A DNA stretch of 64,000 nt from Nannochloris sp. 'desiccata' (GCA_019044685.2 JAGTXX020000015.1:1-64000), one strand, 5' to 3'; shown: positions 21,913 through 33,291, counted from the stretch's first letter. A program made the numbers and translations. Notes: generated from the letters alone by a model not told the origin.

Positions 21913-22398
21913 GAACAGGAGGATATCTCAGGGAACAGAAGTAGTGCTTTGGCTGAGAGGTTACAATCTGAAGCTACAGAGTTGCTTGTTCTAGCAGGAA
22001 GAAGATACCGTGAAGTATTAGTCAACGATCCGTCCCAGGGTCGTGCTTTTTTAAATTGGGGTAGAGCTGTCTGTCTTCGAGCGGAAATCGTAAAAGAAAG
22101 TAGAGACTTTTCTGGTGCATATTCTCTATTCAGTAATGCAGCAGAGAAGTTTCAAGCTGCGTTGCAGTTGGATGCAGAGCCTGCTGAGGGGTTGAAGTTG
22201 GCTGGAACGGCCCTTGCGAGTGCAGCCACCTGTATTGGGAGCAGCGACAGAGATGGAGAAGAACAAGAAGAAGAAGAAGAAAGGAGGGCGTTGTTGGAAG
22301 AGGCAGAAGGGTATTTAGTAGCAGCTGTAGATGCCGGTGCTGGAGATGAAGCTGTTATTCAACTTGAAGAGTGTCGCAGGTTGCTAGATGGTTGGTAA
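19177..22398 (+). CDS. Large plastid-targeted membrane coiled-coil protein with C-terminal TPR-like region
   Basis: A single 1073-aa open frame; the first ATG is 19177. Residues 1 to about 48 are Arg/Pro/Ser-rich without acids, like a chloroplast transit peptide. A hydrophobic hairpin follows at about 68-105 (GAWLGTVGSAVAFLL, then GGPILLPIIALYA), likely anchoring it in a plastid membrane. Residues about 115-600 are long Ala/Glu/Gln heptad coiled coil, then acidic Ser-rich low complexity. A polyglutamine run (CAG/CAA at 21881-21917) precedes a C-terminal helical-repeat region with TPR-like pairs (FSGAYSLFSNAAEKFQAALQ). A structural or tethering role is inferred. No named family was recognised. 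Confidence 0.82.
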
Positions 22399-22939
22399 GA
22401 ATGATGATTAGATTTTTCAAAAGGTCTCTCTCTTGTCTTTGAGGTTGTTGCTGCCGTTAGTTGTTGTTTTGACTTGTAGTAACTTTTACAGCAAATTATT
22501 GTTTTCGCGCAAAGAATGTGACAGTAGGATTGTCTACATGTTAGGTTACTAGGAATTTGCTAGAAGATCACCAGCTACAAACTTGATTGCAAGCCCCACC
22601 AGATTGAATAGCACAGTCGGTCTTGAGTTTTTTTTAAGGTCTGCATTATTAAACTTTCAAAGCCTGCAGGCGATCGCGAGCGCTTCAATTCAATCCTCGG
22701 CTAAAATCGCAAGATAAAGCGTCAACTGATCATCTCGTTTCTATAAAAATTCTTTAATTCGTATGAACTTTAGTATTGATATAATAAAACGCTGCCTTTT
22801 TGATAAAAGGTGACAGCAGCAGCTAATTAACCAAGTTTTAATTTCGATCCTCACAACATTTTTGAGAGCAAGGGATGGACTGTTGATGGCCTGGAGGCTT
22901 GCTGAATTGTAGATAGAATTTCAGTTGAACGTAGGCTGC
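22399..22939. other. Intergenic before STAY-GREEN
   Basis: About 540 bp: 3' flank of the coiled-coil gene and 5' region of the next. No further gene or repeat was seen. Confidence 0.45.
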
Positions 22940-24146
22940 ATGCAGCGAATGGGAACCACCGCACAGGGCGCGGTGACGTCCACCAATTACTCTCCATTTC
23001 GGCTAGGAGGTGCAACACAGCGTCTAGGAGAGCGACGAAGCCTCGGCTCGCAGAAAGCTATCTTTCTAGGGTCCAATATTAGTGTGCCCCAGCCACAAAT
23101 ACTCACTCAACCGCGGCGAGGGGATTTACAAGTGAGTTTTGCCAATGGGACCTAGCTGCTCCACTCAAATGTCTTCAAAATTATTTTTCGCACAGCCTTC
23201 TAACCCCTTAACATTTTCCGTTTTCTAATCACAGATTCGTTTCGCGTTATTTGACCCCCCTCCTTTCGATCCAGCCAAGCTGAATATAACGTATTTACCT
23301 GGCACCGCTGCGGCCGACACCGGTGTCCCTCAAAACAGACGCTATACTTTAACCCACAACGATCTCACAGGTAGATTATACCTTTCAGTTGGTTTAGATT
23401 ACAATGAAGATCAATTAGCAGGGTGGTATACCCGAATAGTACGTGACGAGATCCTAGCAGAGTGGGCAGTGGTGCATCCTTCAGATGGTTCGACACCACC
23501 GAGACTAAATGTATATTGTCATGTAAGTGGGGAAGAGCTATGGCCAGCACCCCCGAGACTTCGTAGCTTTATTTTCCAGAGGGAGATGAAACTCGTTTTG
23601 GATACGATAGCATACGCAGATAGGACATTACTTGCTGAACATCCACAATTAGCCTCCGCCACCGTGTTTGTTCATTTGGTGAGTGATCTGTCAACACTGA
23701 ATAAAGTGGTAGAATGGGGTTCTCTGGGGGATAGATCGACCTGGTTGGACGCTGGAGTTGGCAAAAATATATTTAATGAGTTGGTGTCCTCACTTTCCGG
23801 CTCAATGAGTAGTATGGATGGCGATAATGAAGAGCAACAAGTGCTCCTGTCACCCCCGACGGTACTGCCACCAACGCAGCAGCAACAGCAGGAAGAGCGG
23901 CAGGAACACAGCGAAGAAAGCATAGTTGAAGAACACGAGTCTCCGTCTTCTTCAGGAGCTACCAATAGCACAACAACAACGACTGTTAGTACGCTGCAGG
24001 CTGTAGCAGCAACAGCAACAGCAACGGCTCCGAGGGAGGTAGAAAGAAGGACATCTACTCTAGCTGGCAGGGCTCGAGGAGTCGTGACAGCAGCGATTAG
24101 TAGAAGTCCGCCACCTACTGCTGCAAATACTAGACGGCAGCAATAA
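22940..24146 (+). CDS. SGR: STAY-GREEN (SGR/NYE) magnesium dechelatase
   Basis: Exons 22940-23131 and 23235-24146, phase 0, 367 aa. Exon 1 is a basic Ser/Gly-rich leader fitting plastid import. Exon 2 follows the STAY-GREEN family: FDPAKLNITYLPG, RRYTLTHNDLTGRLYLSVG, QLAGWYTRIVRDEILAEW, LNVYCHVSGEE, then LRSFIFQREMKLVLDTI and a final VEWGSL. In plants this enzyme removes Mg from chlorophyll a, starting chlorophyll breakdown and photosystem turnover. The C-terminal ~100 residues are Gln/Glu/Ser/Thr low complexity, and the cysteine-rich CRM motif of land-plant SGR is not seen. The family is a strong marker of the green lineage. Confidence 0.9.
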
Positions 24147-24501
24147 GTTACTGCTTGAAATAGTAGTATATAACTAGAAAATTTTAACTAAGATATCCCG
24201 TTTTTCAGTCCCCGTTTAATTCTTTCTTTGTTTTGTGTCCCTTGAAAAAAAAAATGCTTTTTAAAAGGTCTGACAGTCCTATTTTGGCTGGTTAACTCCC
24301 TTCTGTCTTTATTACTTGTAAAATACTGCTTTCTCTGAGATTAGTGTCGAAATTCAATTGAGTATTTTTTACATAACCAAACAGCTGTTGAAGACAGAAC
24401 TGTGAGCGATGTGTGAAAATTAATCAAGATAAAAAAAAAAAGGGAAGCAGGAAGCTGGGAATAGTAGTAAACGTTAATTTTACATCATCGCAACAACAAG
24501 C
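24147..24501. other. Intergenic, convergent SGR / P0 3' ends
   Basis: About 355 bp of AT-rich 3' flank with short A-runs; nothing else seen. Confidence 0.5.
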
Positions 24502-25627
24502 TTAGTCGAAAAGGGAGAAGCCCATATCGGCATCTTCCTCCTCCTCAGGCTCAGGAGCAGCGGCAGCAGCAGGGGCAGCAGCACCGCCGCCAGCAGCAGG
24601 GGCAGCAGCAGCAAAGGCACCAGGGTTTTTGAGGTAGTCCTTCACCTTGTCAGCCAAGGGGAAAGAGTACTCGGTCTCCACAGCGATAGCGAGCAAGTTC
24701 TTGTAGCCATCGATAAGAGCATGGGGAGCAGCGGCCAAAGAGGGAAGCGCAAGCTCACGGCACAAGGCAGCGATGTTCCTGATACCGGCAGACAAGTGGG
24801 CACCCAAATCATCGTCAGTAATGTCCAAAACAGCGGGATCGTAGAGGGAACCGTTGTCATAGACCTTGAGAACGACAAGACCGTAGGTGAAGGGCTTGAT
24901 TCCAAGCTTGGCAAGGAGGGTAGCTTCTGAAGCACCAACCTTTTCACCGGTAGTAACGACCTTGATGTCGGCAGTAATCTCGATGGTACCTTTGTTAATC
25001 TTGGTAGGGATGTTCAAGACCTGGAAGAAAGAGGTCTGAGAGGGATCCATACCGGTGTTACCAGCGGGAATGGTGACATCGTTGGGGGCAACAAGGCCCA
25101 CACGAGCAGGGGCACCGACCTTGAAGTCGGCAATGGCGGTGCGGATGTCAGAAAGCTCACCCTTGGTGAAAATGATACCAACATTGCCGATCATTTCATC
25201 CAAAAGGCAGTTCCACTGGTCGTTACCGGTGCGCTCAGCGTAGAGGCGGATAGAACGACGCATCATGGTGTTTTTACCCATGAGGATGGTGGAGTTGCCA
25301 CGGATAGCAGCACGGATGTCCATGAACTGCTTGGAACCGACGTTATCGGCGTGAACAAGGAAAGCCCTGGTGTGGGTATCCATAAGCTCACAGAGCTTGG
25401 CGTCATACTGCAAAAGGAGAGAATCGGAATTGAAATTAGAAAAATGATGAGCTTAAAAGTAGCTTATATCTAATAGATTGCAGCTGCCCTCGTCTGTAAA
25501 ATAACTACAATCTTCCAGTGTAATAAATTTAATGAGACGGCAACATATAAGAAGTTCCCAGTGTGTTCTCCCATTGCATCAATTTACTTACCGCCTCCTT
25601 TTTAACGAGCTTGGTTACAGAAGGCAT
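24502..25627 (-). CDS. RPLP0: 60S acidic ribosomal protein P0 (uL10)
   Basis: Exon 1 (25627-25592, 12 codons) and exon 2 (25407-24502) join in phase 0 to 313 aa, the usual P0 length. Diagnostic stretches include [52 protein letters not shown] and [18 protein letters not shown]. The tail is Ala/Gly-rich and ends [10 protein letters not shown], the acidic P-protein C-terminus that recruits translation factors. P0 anchors the P1/P2 stalk of the cytosolic large subunit. The very short first exon is a pattern shared with neighbours. Confidence 0.97.
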
Positions 25628-26002
25628 GGTTAGTTGCTCTTAAGAGGACCAAACCGGGTAGACAGCCGGTAGGAATTTAACCTTTTAAGATGAAGTGAAT
25701 GGAGGCCTGGTCTGGGCTTTCAAGCGTGCCGCAGCCACCATTGTACCGCCTAACTCAAATGTGTACATCCTCGTTTAAATAAGCCTATTTAAGCTTCGAT
25801 AGTCTGGGTCTATATGCTTTACATTCATGTCGATACAGTTTATTCAAGGCATTTACTAGCTGAGACGATATAGCAGTATTATTCAATTAAAGTACGTGCT
25901 TCCCTGCAGGCATTTTGCCATAAACAAACCCTTTTATATTATTTATCCAAATTTTCAACTGCACCGCCTGCGGCTCTGTCTCTAATTTCTGTCTCATAGC
26001 TA
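25628..26002. promoter_or_regulatory. P0 5' flank and CCT-theta 3' flank
   Basis: 375 bp, promoter side of P0 by position. No element was identified with confidence. Confidence 0.45.
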
Positions 26003-27637
26003 TTAATCTTCATCCCCAGGCCCACTCCTAGGTCTAGGACCACCAGCCATCTTTGCCATAATAATCTGATCAATCCTCAACACAGTAGTAGCTGCATCAG
26101 TTGCCAATTTCAAAGCCCACCACTTTGCGGAATATAAGTCAAGAATGCCATCCACACCAAGATCCCTAGGCAAACCAGTCTCAACATCCAACCCAGCAGT
26201 GGCCTGGCCCGCAGCATGCGCAGCATACAACGCAGAAATAGCGTCACTCGCTTGTAATCCACTATTCTCAGCAATAGTACGTGGAACGACTTCTAATGAC
26301 TCTGCAAATTGAGCGATAGCATATTGATCCAGGCCTGTTTCTTTTCTACCAAAGGCAGCCAACTGACGAGCGACCTCAATTTCAGTAGCCCCACCAGCGG
26401 GTAACATACGTGCATCGCGGCAGAGAGCTTTATAGGCATTGACGCCATCATCAATTGCACGCTCAACGTCATCAAGCATCTGATCAGTGGAGCCACGTAA
26501 GAGAACAGTAGCAACCTGACCAAGGGAAGAGTCTTGCTCCAATACAACTACTTTTGTACCACCAACTTCACGGACTTCCAATTTCTTAGCTAAACCGAGC
26601 TCGTCTGCTCCAGGCTGGCCTAATTTGACCAGAGCTGTAGCACCTGTGGCCCGGCAAAAACGACGAAGATCGAATTTCGAAGGGATTTTTAACGCCATTA
26701 AACCGTAGCGTTCAATGAAATGAAGTGCCATTTCACCAAAAGTACCTCCAGAAACGATAATCTTCGCTCCAGTGTCTGCAATAGCCTTAATAGCCTCCTC
26801 TACCTTACTTTCTTCCCCCTTGGAGTACCCTTCGAGCTCTTCGGCACTGCGAATAAGCACAGTGCCTTTAGTTTCAGTGGCAGAGGTATCCACTGCCTGT
26901 GCGAAAACTGCTACTTTGGCACTTTCAATGCTTTGGATAGTACCTTCAACGCCACGTTTGATCACAAGACCCTTGATCACCGAGGAATCGTGAATGCCCC
27001 CTCCAGTGATTTTAACTACACGAACGTTGTCAACGTTAAAGTTATTGGGATTCTTAGGAACGACATCAATACACGCTTCGGCGATAAGAGGGCCTAAAAG
27101 AGATTCGTAACCAAACTGCTTACTACTGATTGATCCTTTAATCCTTTCAGCGACGGCTGTCTTGTCTCGGACATCCAAAGTATCACTGCTCTTGATAACG
27201 AGAGTATCCAAGATTTCCAGAGCTTTTACACCGGCTTTAACATACCCATCTGCGATTTCGGTAGGGTGAAGACCGTCGCGGAGCAGGTTTTCAGCACGGT
27301 TGAGCAACTCGCCGGCAAAGGAGAGAACAAAATTGGTGCCGTCTCCTATTTCCTGTTGCTGCGCGGCGGCTGCTAAAACAAGAAGTTTGGCAGCTGGGTG
27401 CTGCACCTCTAACTCAGAGGTGATGGTAGATGCATCACTCGTCACGAAAAGCTTTTCAAGATGATTGATCACCATCTTATTCATTCCATTAGGACCCATG
27501 CTCGTCCTTGTTATGGTGGCAAGCTGTTTGCAAGCCTCGATGTTCTTCAACACCGCTTCCTCCAGGCCAGAAAGATGCTTGTGGCCTTCTTTCAGCATGG
27601 ACTGTAGCCCATACGGCATTCCACTGCTCATTGACAT
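26003..27637 (-). CDS. CCT8: T-complex protein 1 subunit theta (cytosolic chaperonin)
   Basis: An intronless 544-aa open frame, full length for a CCT subunit. The N-terminus GLQSMLKEGHKHLSGLEEAVLKNIEACK and the whole body follow CCT-theta. Chaperonin ATP-site motifs are visible: TSMGPNGMNKMVI, VTSDASTI and GDGTNF. The late SAKWWALKLATDAATTVLRIDQIIM helix closes the equatorial domain. TRiC/CCT folds actin, tubulin and other cytosolic proteins in a ring of eight different subunits. A transposon-like element lies about 100 bp upstream of the start codon. Confidence 0.97.
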   Translation of the reverse strand: MSMSSGMPYGLQSMLKEGHKHLSGLEEAVLKNIEACKQLATITRTSMGPNGMNKMVINHLEKLFVTSDASTITSELEVQHPAAKLLVLAAAAQQQEIGDGTNFVLSFAGELLNRAENLLRDGLHPTEIADGYVKAGVKALEILDTLVIKSSDTLDVRDKTAVAERIKGSISSKQFGYESLLGPLIAEACIDVVPKNPNNFNVDNVRVVKITGGGIHDSSVIKGLVIKRGVEGTIQSIESAKVAVFAQAVDTSATETKGTVLIRSAEELEGYSKGEESKVEEAIKAIADTGAKIIVSGGTFGEMALHFIERYGLMALKIPSKFDLRRFCRATGATALVKLGQPGADELGLAKKLEVREVGGTKVVVLEQDSSLGQVATVLLRGSTDQMLDDVERAIDDGVNAYKALCRDARMLPAGGATEIEVARQLAAFGRKETGLDQYAIAQFAESLEVVPRTIAENSGLQASDAISALYAAHAAGQATAGLDVETGLPRDLGVDGILDLYSAKWWALKLATDAATTVLRIDQIIMAKMAGGPRPRSGPGDED

Positions 27638-27723
27638 GATCGGTTGACTAGAGGTGATCGGCGCGGATACGACTTCTTGCCCCTTGTGCCCTCCGAGAGA
27701 TAATAATCTTTAAGGTAGAGAAG

Positions 27724-27733
27724 GCTGTTATTC
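27724..27733. repeat. Target-site duplication, proximal copy
   Basis: GCTGTTATTC, repeated directly at 28493-28502 on the far side of the inverted-repeat element. Confidence 0.85.
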
Positions 27734-28492
27734 AGTGCTTCGTTTAAGGATTTTGGCCTGGCATTTTTTCCCGGCATTTTTTCGTCCCTGGCCTGTTTTT
27801 CGGCATTCTGCCCCGGCATTTTTTCCATATTTGGATTCTGCCCCGGCATTTTTTCCATTTTTTTTCTTGACAGCATCAGGCACTATTTCTGAGCAGCGCA
27901 GATGCGCCTTATTGAAACATGGCTGGAATTTCTTTAGATTACATCTTTAAAAAAGCAAAAACAAGGAACTACAAATGCGCTCCACGACGCTTTTTCTTCG
28001 CCTTCCATACCTTTTTTCCTCTTCTGCAACAAGGAAGAAAATTCAGATTTGAATTTGGGTGGCTTATTTTAAGAAGTTAAGCATACAGATGACATCACAT
28101 ACCTTCAAAGCAGGTTCTTTGAACGGAGAAGAAGTCAAATCAATGGGTTGTTGCAAGTGCTGGACAGCCATGACTCGATCAAAGATCTGGGCAACCAAAG
28201 TTCGGACTAAGTCCTGATCATTGGTCTGCCGAGTGGTATCCATAGTGATAATGAGAGAATAACCTCTTACAAATGAACTTTTGTTAATTTAGTACTCTAA
28301 AACTGGCCTAAATCTCCGGCATTTTTTCAAAATTTTCGAAAAAAACGGCATTTTCCCCCGGCATTTCTGGCCCGCCGGAGCTCCGCTCCGGCACTTTTTG
28401 CACGGCATTTTTTCCTGTTCCTGCGCCTGAAAATGCCGGAAAATTGGCATTTTCCGGCATTTTCGGCATATATGCCGGCTAAACGAAGCACT
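27734..28492. mobile_element. 759-bp TIR element with 10-bp TSD, MULE-like, carrying a small gene
   Basis: The ends are 13-bp perfect inverted repeats: AGTGCTTCGTTTA at 27734-27746 and TAAACGAAGCACT at 28480-28492. They are flanked by a perfect 10-bp direct repeat, as left by Mutator-type transposases (8-11 bp). Inside each end are repeated words GGCATTTT and CCGGCATTTT, about six on the left (27759-27860) and about ten in both orientations on the right (28316-28478), like subterminal binding motifs. There is no transposase gene, so it would be non-autonomous. It encloses an intron-containing ORF (27934-28243), as in a Pack-MULE. Confidence 0.75.
27934..28243 (-). CDS. Small spliced protein of 76 aa inside the TIR element
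   Basis: Exon 1 is 28243-28103 (47 codons, donor ttgaag|gtatgt) and exon 2 is 28023-27934 (acceptor ttgttgcag), phase 0. The product starts MDTTRQTNDQDLVRTL, has a helix-like VAQIFDRVMAVQHLQ stretch and a Lys-rich EPALKKRKKGMEGEEK segment. I do not recognise it. Perfect splice signals suggest it derives from a real host gene, possibly captured as a fragment by the element. It is the only gene inside the terminal repeats. Confidence 0.5.
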
Positions 28493-28502
28493 GCTGTTAT
28501 TC

Positions 28503-29064
28503 AAGCGGGTTTGAGCTGATGACGCTGTTGCAAAACCCCCACTTTCTACCCTTTTCCCCAATTAGGTAACCCAAGTTTTGCAAGTTTTGTTTGTCAGGCG
28601 CTCTCCTGCCCCCTATCGCTATTATTATATCGCATTTACACACGTCTACGTTTATTACTTTGATTCCAGCCCCCACCTATACGCCAAGCTCAAGCCCTAG
28701 CGCAATCTCGTTGAAGTGCTTTTCATTAAGAATTTTGAGCTTTAACATACAGTTTAACTCGCCAACGACGTCTCGACTACCCGTCAACTGATTTGTTCTT
28801 TCAAGGTAGGTATAATGCGCCCCCGGCCGCGGCACTTCTGCTCGCAAATGCAACGTTTTTGCTGATTCATCTTAAAGCTACCACACACCTCACACGTTGG
28901 GGTGACCTGGAATTTGGGCTGAAATTGCCATTTCAGCCTCCGATCAACTTTGGAATAGTTCTTCGATTAATTCTACGCCTCGGAGCAAGGCTGCAGCTCT
29001 CTTTCTCGTAAAAGGCCATTTTCACGCGATTTTGTTCTGACATTATATATTTTCTCCCCTTCAG
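28503..29064. promoter_or_regulatory. Upstream region and likely 5'-UTR intron of the CONSTANS-like gene
   Basis: A donor-like tcaag|gtaggt near 28805 and a pyrimidine-rich acceptor cccttcag ending at 29064, directly before the ATG, suggest an intron in the 5' UTR. No other feature was recognised. Confidence 0.4.
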
Positions 29065-30012
29065 ATGCCTTCTTGCGCCCTCTGCTATTCCGCTAAAGCG
29101 ACAGTCTTCTGCGTAAATGACGATGCAGCTCTCTGCTCACCTTGCGATGTCAAATTCCATTCAAATCCTTTATCAGCTCGCCATGAGCGTCGTCCCATTT
29201 GTGTTGAAGCTCCGTGTGCCAGCGCTGCCGAAGGTAGTATGGACGCAGCGGTGGTTCCTCAATGCGCTCCTAGCATGGCCAACATGTTTGACGATGAAGA
29301 TCTCTTCCCTACCAACTTTGTCGATGATATTACAGCAGACCTCCTCTCTGGACCTTTGGATGCCGACCTCCTCAACTTCGACTTCGATGGTGTAGTGCCC
29401 TCTATCTCTGACAACAAGAACAACAGCAATGCTCCTGCTACTCAAGAAGCTATCGCCAACATGTTTGCTATGGAGTTCCCTACTTCCGCTCCCATTAATC
29501 CTTTCATGCACCACAGCATGGCTGAGGAAGCTCTTCCTGAATCCATGATGGTTCCGCAGGAACAGCCCGAGACTATTGTCCCTACTACCACTGTTGCTGC
29601 CGTCAAGACTGCTCCTACCGGTGCCCGCCAGGCCCCCAAGCGCTCCCGCGTCAGCCGTTACGCAGATGACTTTTCTGAGGAAGATGAAGACTCTGAAATG
29701 GAAGACGATAGCGACGATGGCGAGTTTGTCTTAGCTCCCCGCCGCTCCCACGCCTCCCGTGCTCGCCGCGAAGCTGCTGCCGCGGCTCATGCTGCCCCCA
29801 TCCCCGAACCCGAGCTTACCCGTGTTGAACGTGTTGCTCGTTACAGGGAGAAGCGTGCCCGTCGCAACTTTAAAAAGACTATTCGCTATCAGTCTCGCAA
29901 GGCCTATGCTGAAATCCGCCCCCGCATCAAGGGACGTTTTGTCTCTCCTGAAGAGTATGCCGCGTATACACAGACTCATAACGAGTTTGAAGCGGTGGTG
30001 CCTGTGTGCTAG
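29065..30012 (+). CDS. CONSTANS-like transcription factor (one B-box plus CCT)
   Basis: 315 aa in one coding exon. A B-box zinc finger spans residues 4-40: Cys4, Cys7, Cys16, Asp19, Cys24, Cys27, His32 and His40, including the HSNPLSARH signature. The middle is acidic ([19 protein letters not shown]) and could activate transcription. A CCT domain lies at about 252-297 ([36 protein letters not shown]), used for DNA and NF-Y binding. CONSTANS-like proteins link light and circadian cues to gene expression, and single-B-box forms are known in green algae. The start codon follows directly on a splice acceptor. Confidence 0.93.
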   Translation: MPSCALCYSAKATVFCVNDDAALCSPCDVKFHSNPLSARHERRPICVEAPCASAAEGSMDAAVVPQCAPSMANMFDDEDLFPTNFVDDITADLLSGPLDADLLNFDFDGVVPSISDNKNNSNAPATQEAIANMFAMEFPTSAPINPFMHHSMAEEALPESMMVPQEQPETIVPTTTVAAVKTAPTGARQAPKRSRVSRYADDFSEEDEDSEMEDDSDDGEFVLAPRRSHASRARREAAAAAHAAPIPEPELTRVERVARYREKRARRNFKKTIRYQSRKAYAEIRPRIKGRFVSPEEYAAYTQTHNEFEAVVPVC

Positions 30013-30994
30013 ATTTCAGCTCAGGGCATTAAAATATGTTACTATCTCTTATCGATTAAATAATAAAATTTTCAAATTCTTTTTACTAGGATAACAACTC
30101 CCTACTCCCTGATGGCCCTTTTCAGTTTTTTTTTCCTTCTCCTTGGGCCGGGGTTACATTAAATAATTAGTATATGAACCATTCAATTCTTCGGACAGCT
30201 ACCAGAAACGTGTTGCTTTCCTTCACGTTTCCTTTGTGTGCTTTGCCTTTTCTTAAATTTCTCGTTCTGTGTGTACAATTTTTTCTTTGGTTTGAATAAA
30301 ATTCTTTTCCCTCCCGGGTCTGATTTATTTTCCTTATATTGTTTAATGTTTCCGTTTCTTTTCTTTACTACCTACCTACCATCCGATTATTTCTTCACCA
30401 TCTGCTTTGCGTGATGGTGTTTTCTGAACGATTCTTTTCTCCGGTGCTTATTCACAACGAACAAACCCTGGTTTCTCCTTTCTTTCTTTGAACCTATCTC
30501 ACCGATTCTGAAAATTCTTTTTGCAACCTTTGCCGATATCGGTATTCCCCAAAAGGTTTTAATTTTGTTAAATATTGCTTCATTCTTTTTATCCAACTTA
30601 TAGTTGGATGTTAATTACAACAACGTATGCTTGCTTGATTCTCCCCCGTATACCATTCTCCCTAATAATCCTAATCCTTCCCCATTCTTTTTCAAGCAAG
30701 CTTTACTTCTATCTTATAACAGAGATAAAGAAAGCAAAAGCTTTGAAACATCTGCACATTTTTAGATGCGCCTGCTGATTCTATGTTTTTGAGCGTTCGA
30801 TTCTTTTCCATTTTGAGTTGATGTTACGATTCTTTATAGCGTTATTAAAGTAACTGTGTAATTACGCTAACTACGAAATTTACAGGACAGTTTTCAAGTA
30901 AAAATTAAACCTATATCAAAGCAATTCTCACTTGAAGGCGTCGGTTGAAAATTACCAAGAGGGAAGAAAGAACGGACGAATATATATCTTTTAC
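30013..30994. other. Long intergenic between two converging genes
   Basis: About 980 bp of AT- and pyrimidine-rich sequence with no convincing ORF, tRNA or repeat. Long 3' UTRs are the simplest reading. Confidence 0.45.
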
Positions 30995-33291
30995 TTAAAA
31001 CAATGAAGAAACACTACTGAATGAAGAACATCCAGTCGCAAACGCACCACTCTCTGCAGCACAGCACTCCTCTTTCGACCCAAATATCTTACCTACCGAA
31101 GAGACATTTGAAGGAGCAGCCAGAGTGCCAGCGGTATCATCCCACCGTGAAATTTGAGCAGCAGGGGTTGCTGTTGTTGGGGTTGTTGTTGTTGTTTTTA
31201 CTGCTTCATCAAAAGCAGTGTGTATTTGTTTACACACAGCTGGAAGATTACTGCAGCGCCGAATCCACCCCAAAGCCACTGTTTTTCCCACCCAGCAGGG
31301 TGACTGTTCAGCTTGTAGAGCTGCCTTCTCAGCTGAACACATTGAAAAATGCTTTTCAACAGCGTTATTGTTCTCAACTGCTGCCTTTTCAACTGGAACA
31401 GCACTTGCAGATGCCAGTAAGTTTTGAGGAGAACCAGTATCAGGTGGTGAAAGAGGATCAAACACCAAAGGATGCGTTAAAGCATATGTTTTCACTCTTG
31501 CCACATGTTTGTCCACCAAAATAAAAGTTGAGTCCTCGAATTTGATCCCATATGGTGTGGATGGGGACTGGTCGTATAATCTGAACTCCATTTGCCACAA
31601 CATAGAGCCCTGTAACGTCCCAAAAAGCGCCATAGAATGCTCTACAGCTCTAAATACGGTTTTATAAACAGGATCTCGAATTAATTTTAATTGAGATGGT
31701 GTTCCGGGAGCGGGCTCGACTTTCTTCCCGACTTCTTCCAACAGCAACGGCATGTGAAGTCTCTTTTCAGCATCTTGTGCGTGTTGTTCAATCCATTGAG
31801 TAATAAACTCTCCATTATCGTTCAAAAACCAGTTATCTGGCCATGCATGGATCGCTGCATATGAGATTCCAGCTGCTTGATGATTTCGAATGAAGTCCTG
31901 ACCGCTCTCTGCTGCCCATCGAGAGCCGCCTGCTGCTCCAGGGTTTGCGATTTCAGACTGATCATCCAACCCATAAAACCCTTCCTCACCTACTGTAAGT
32001 AAATGCACCGTATCATAGGTTCTAAAGTGTGCAGCCATCTCCTCAATCCAACGTTGTAATCGATCCGCACACTCGGGAACGTCCTTAACTTCACATCTCG
32101 GTTCATTAATAAGCCCAAAACCAAATATTGTGGGATCCTCTCGGTATATTTTACCTGTAAACATGTTTTTGTGGGTCAGGATTGCAGCGACGTGGGCTTT
32201 GTACATGGCTCGAGCATCAGGGTCAGAGTAGAAGAGAGCTCGACGGATGTTTTCATATTGCTGCCGCTCCTCGGTCATCATCTACAGATTTCATAAAGAA
32301 AGAGATCGATCAATGCAATCTACAAATAACAGTAATAATATGATATACAAAGTTTCCATTTCCCACTCTTCTTACCTCGGGGGTGACGTCTCCTTCAACG
32401 ATCAGTGGAGGATATCGATCTACATCTCTCTTAGGTGCCGTCGTACTCCAATCGATAAACTCGGCAATACCTCCTCTATACCGCCACATATCTACAAACG
32501 ACAACTGCACACGAACACCCGCAGCCTCTGCTTCTGCTATTACATAATCCAACGCCTCGAAAGCGTCAGAGGCATATTCACCAGGACGGTCCTGTAAGGG
32601 ATGTGACGGGTCAGTCGTATGCGCCCATGTCCTTACTACGTTCAAGCCCTTTTTAGATGCAGTTTGAAGCAAATTACGGACCATGTCACGGCCGGAGATG
32701 CGTTCAGGGCCCTGATATTTTGCGGCCCTAGAGACGTCGGACACGGCTGCCTCGAACAAGTTGTCTACATTGATACCTGTACAGTAATTTGATGTTAATT
32801 AGTCAGTTACAACAGCCACGGAGCTTTTTCAAGGATCATTTGAACTAATCTGAAAATCTAATACCTGTAACGAAGAAAGGGCGGCACCCTTCCATGAAAT
32901 TGGTACCTTGGACGGTAATAAACGGCCAGTTCTCTTGCTCAGTAGTTTTTCCATAAGATGAAGACGGGGAAGAAAGCATTTCGGCGGAAGACGACGTTGG
33001 AGAAAAAACCGAGCGAAAAGAAGAAAAGAGAAAACACAGAGCAGTGAACCCACCGGCAGTAACAGCGAGTAAGAAAAGAGATCTGTTTCTGCTATTGCTG
33101 CTACGTTGGGTAGAACCTTGATTGAACAGGGGGTTGTTCAGCAGTGGGTAGTTGCTCTTGTTTTTGGCGCTACTGAAGCCGTCCCCCGTGTGGGAGAGAG
33201 GGACCGCTTCAAGATCATCGTCGCTCGCTGAGGAATGTGTTCCACGTCCATTGTTAGATTTAATGCCTCTACTACGAGGTAATGAAGCCAT
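30995..33291 (-). CDS. Membrane-anchored GH5-type endo-beta-mannanase
   Basis: Exons 33291-32865, 32776-32376 and 32281-30995 (phases 1 and 0) give 704 aa. A cytosolic-type Ser/Asn-rich N-terminus precedes one membrane segment at about 70-92 (SLFLLAVTAGGFTALCFLF), so this is a type II membrane protein. The lumenal part follows plant and fungal endo-1,4-beta-mannosidases: VQGTNFMEG, NVVRTWAHT, QLSFVDMWRYRGG, the acid/base Glu in GLINEPRC and the probable nucleophile in LLLEEVGKK. It should cut beta-mannan in the secretory path or cell wall. After the catalytic barrel there is a ~140-aa Cys- and Thr-rich tail of unknown role. Confidence 0.88.

Noticed and set aside
23672..23971. Cys/Ser-rich minus-strand ORF in the STAY-GREEN tail
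   Set aside because: Antisense of a Gln/Thr low-complexity coding tail.
24642..24947. Antisense and shifted frames inside the P0 gene
   Set aside because: They overlap a fully conserved ribosomal protein gene and have no independent support.
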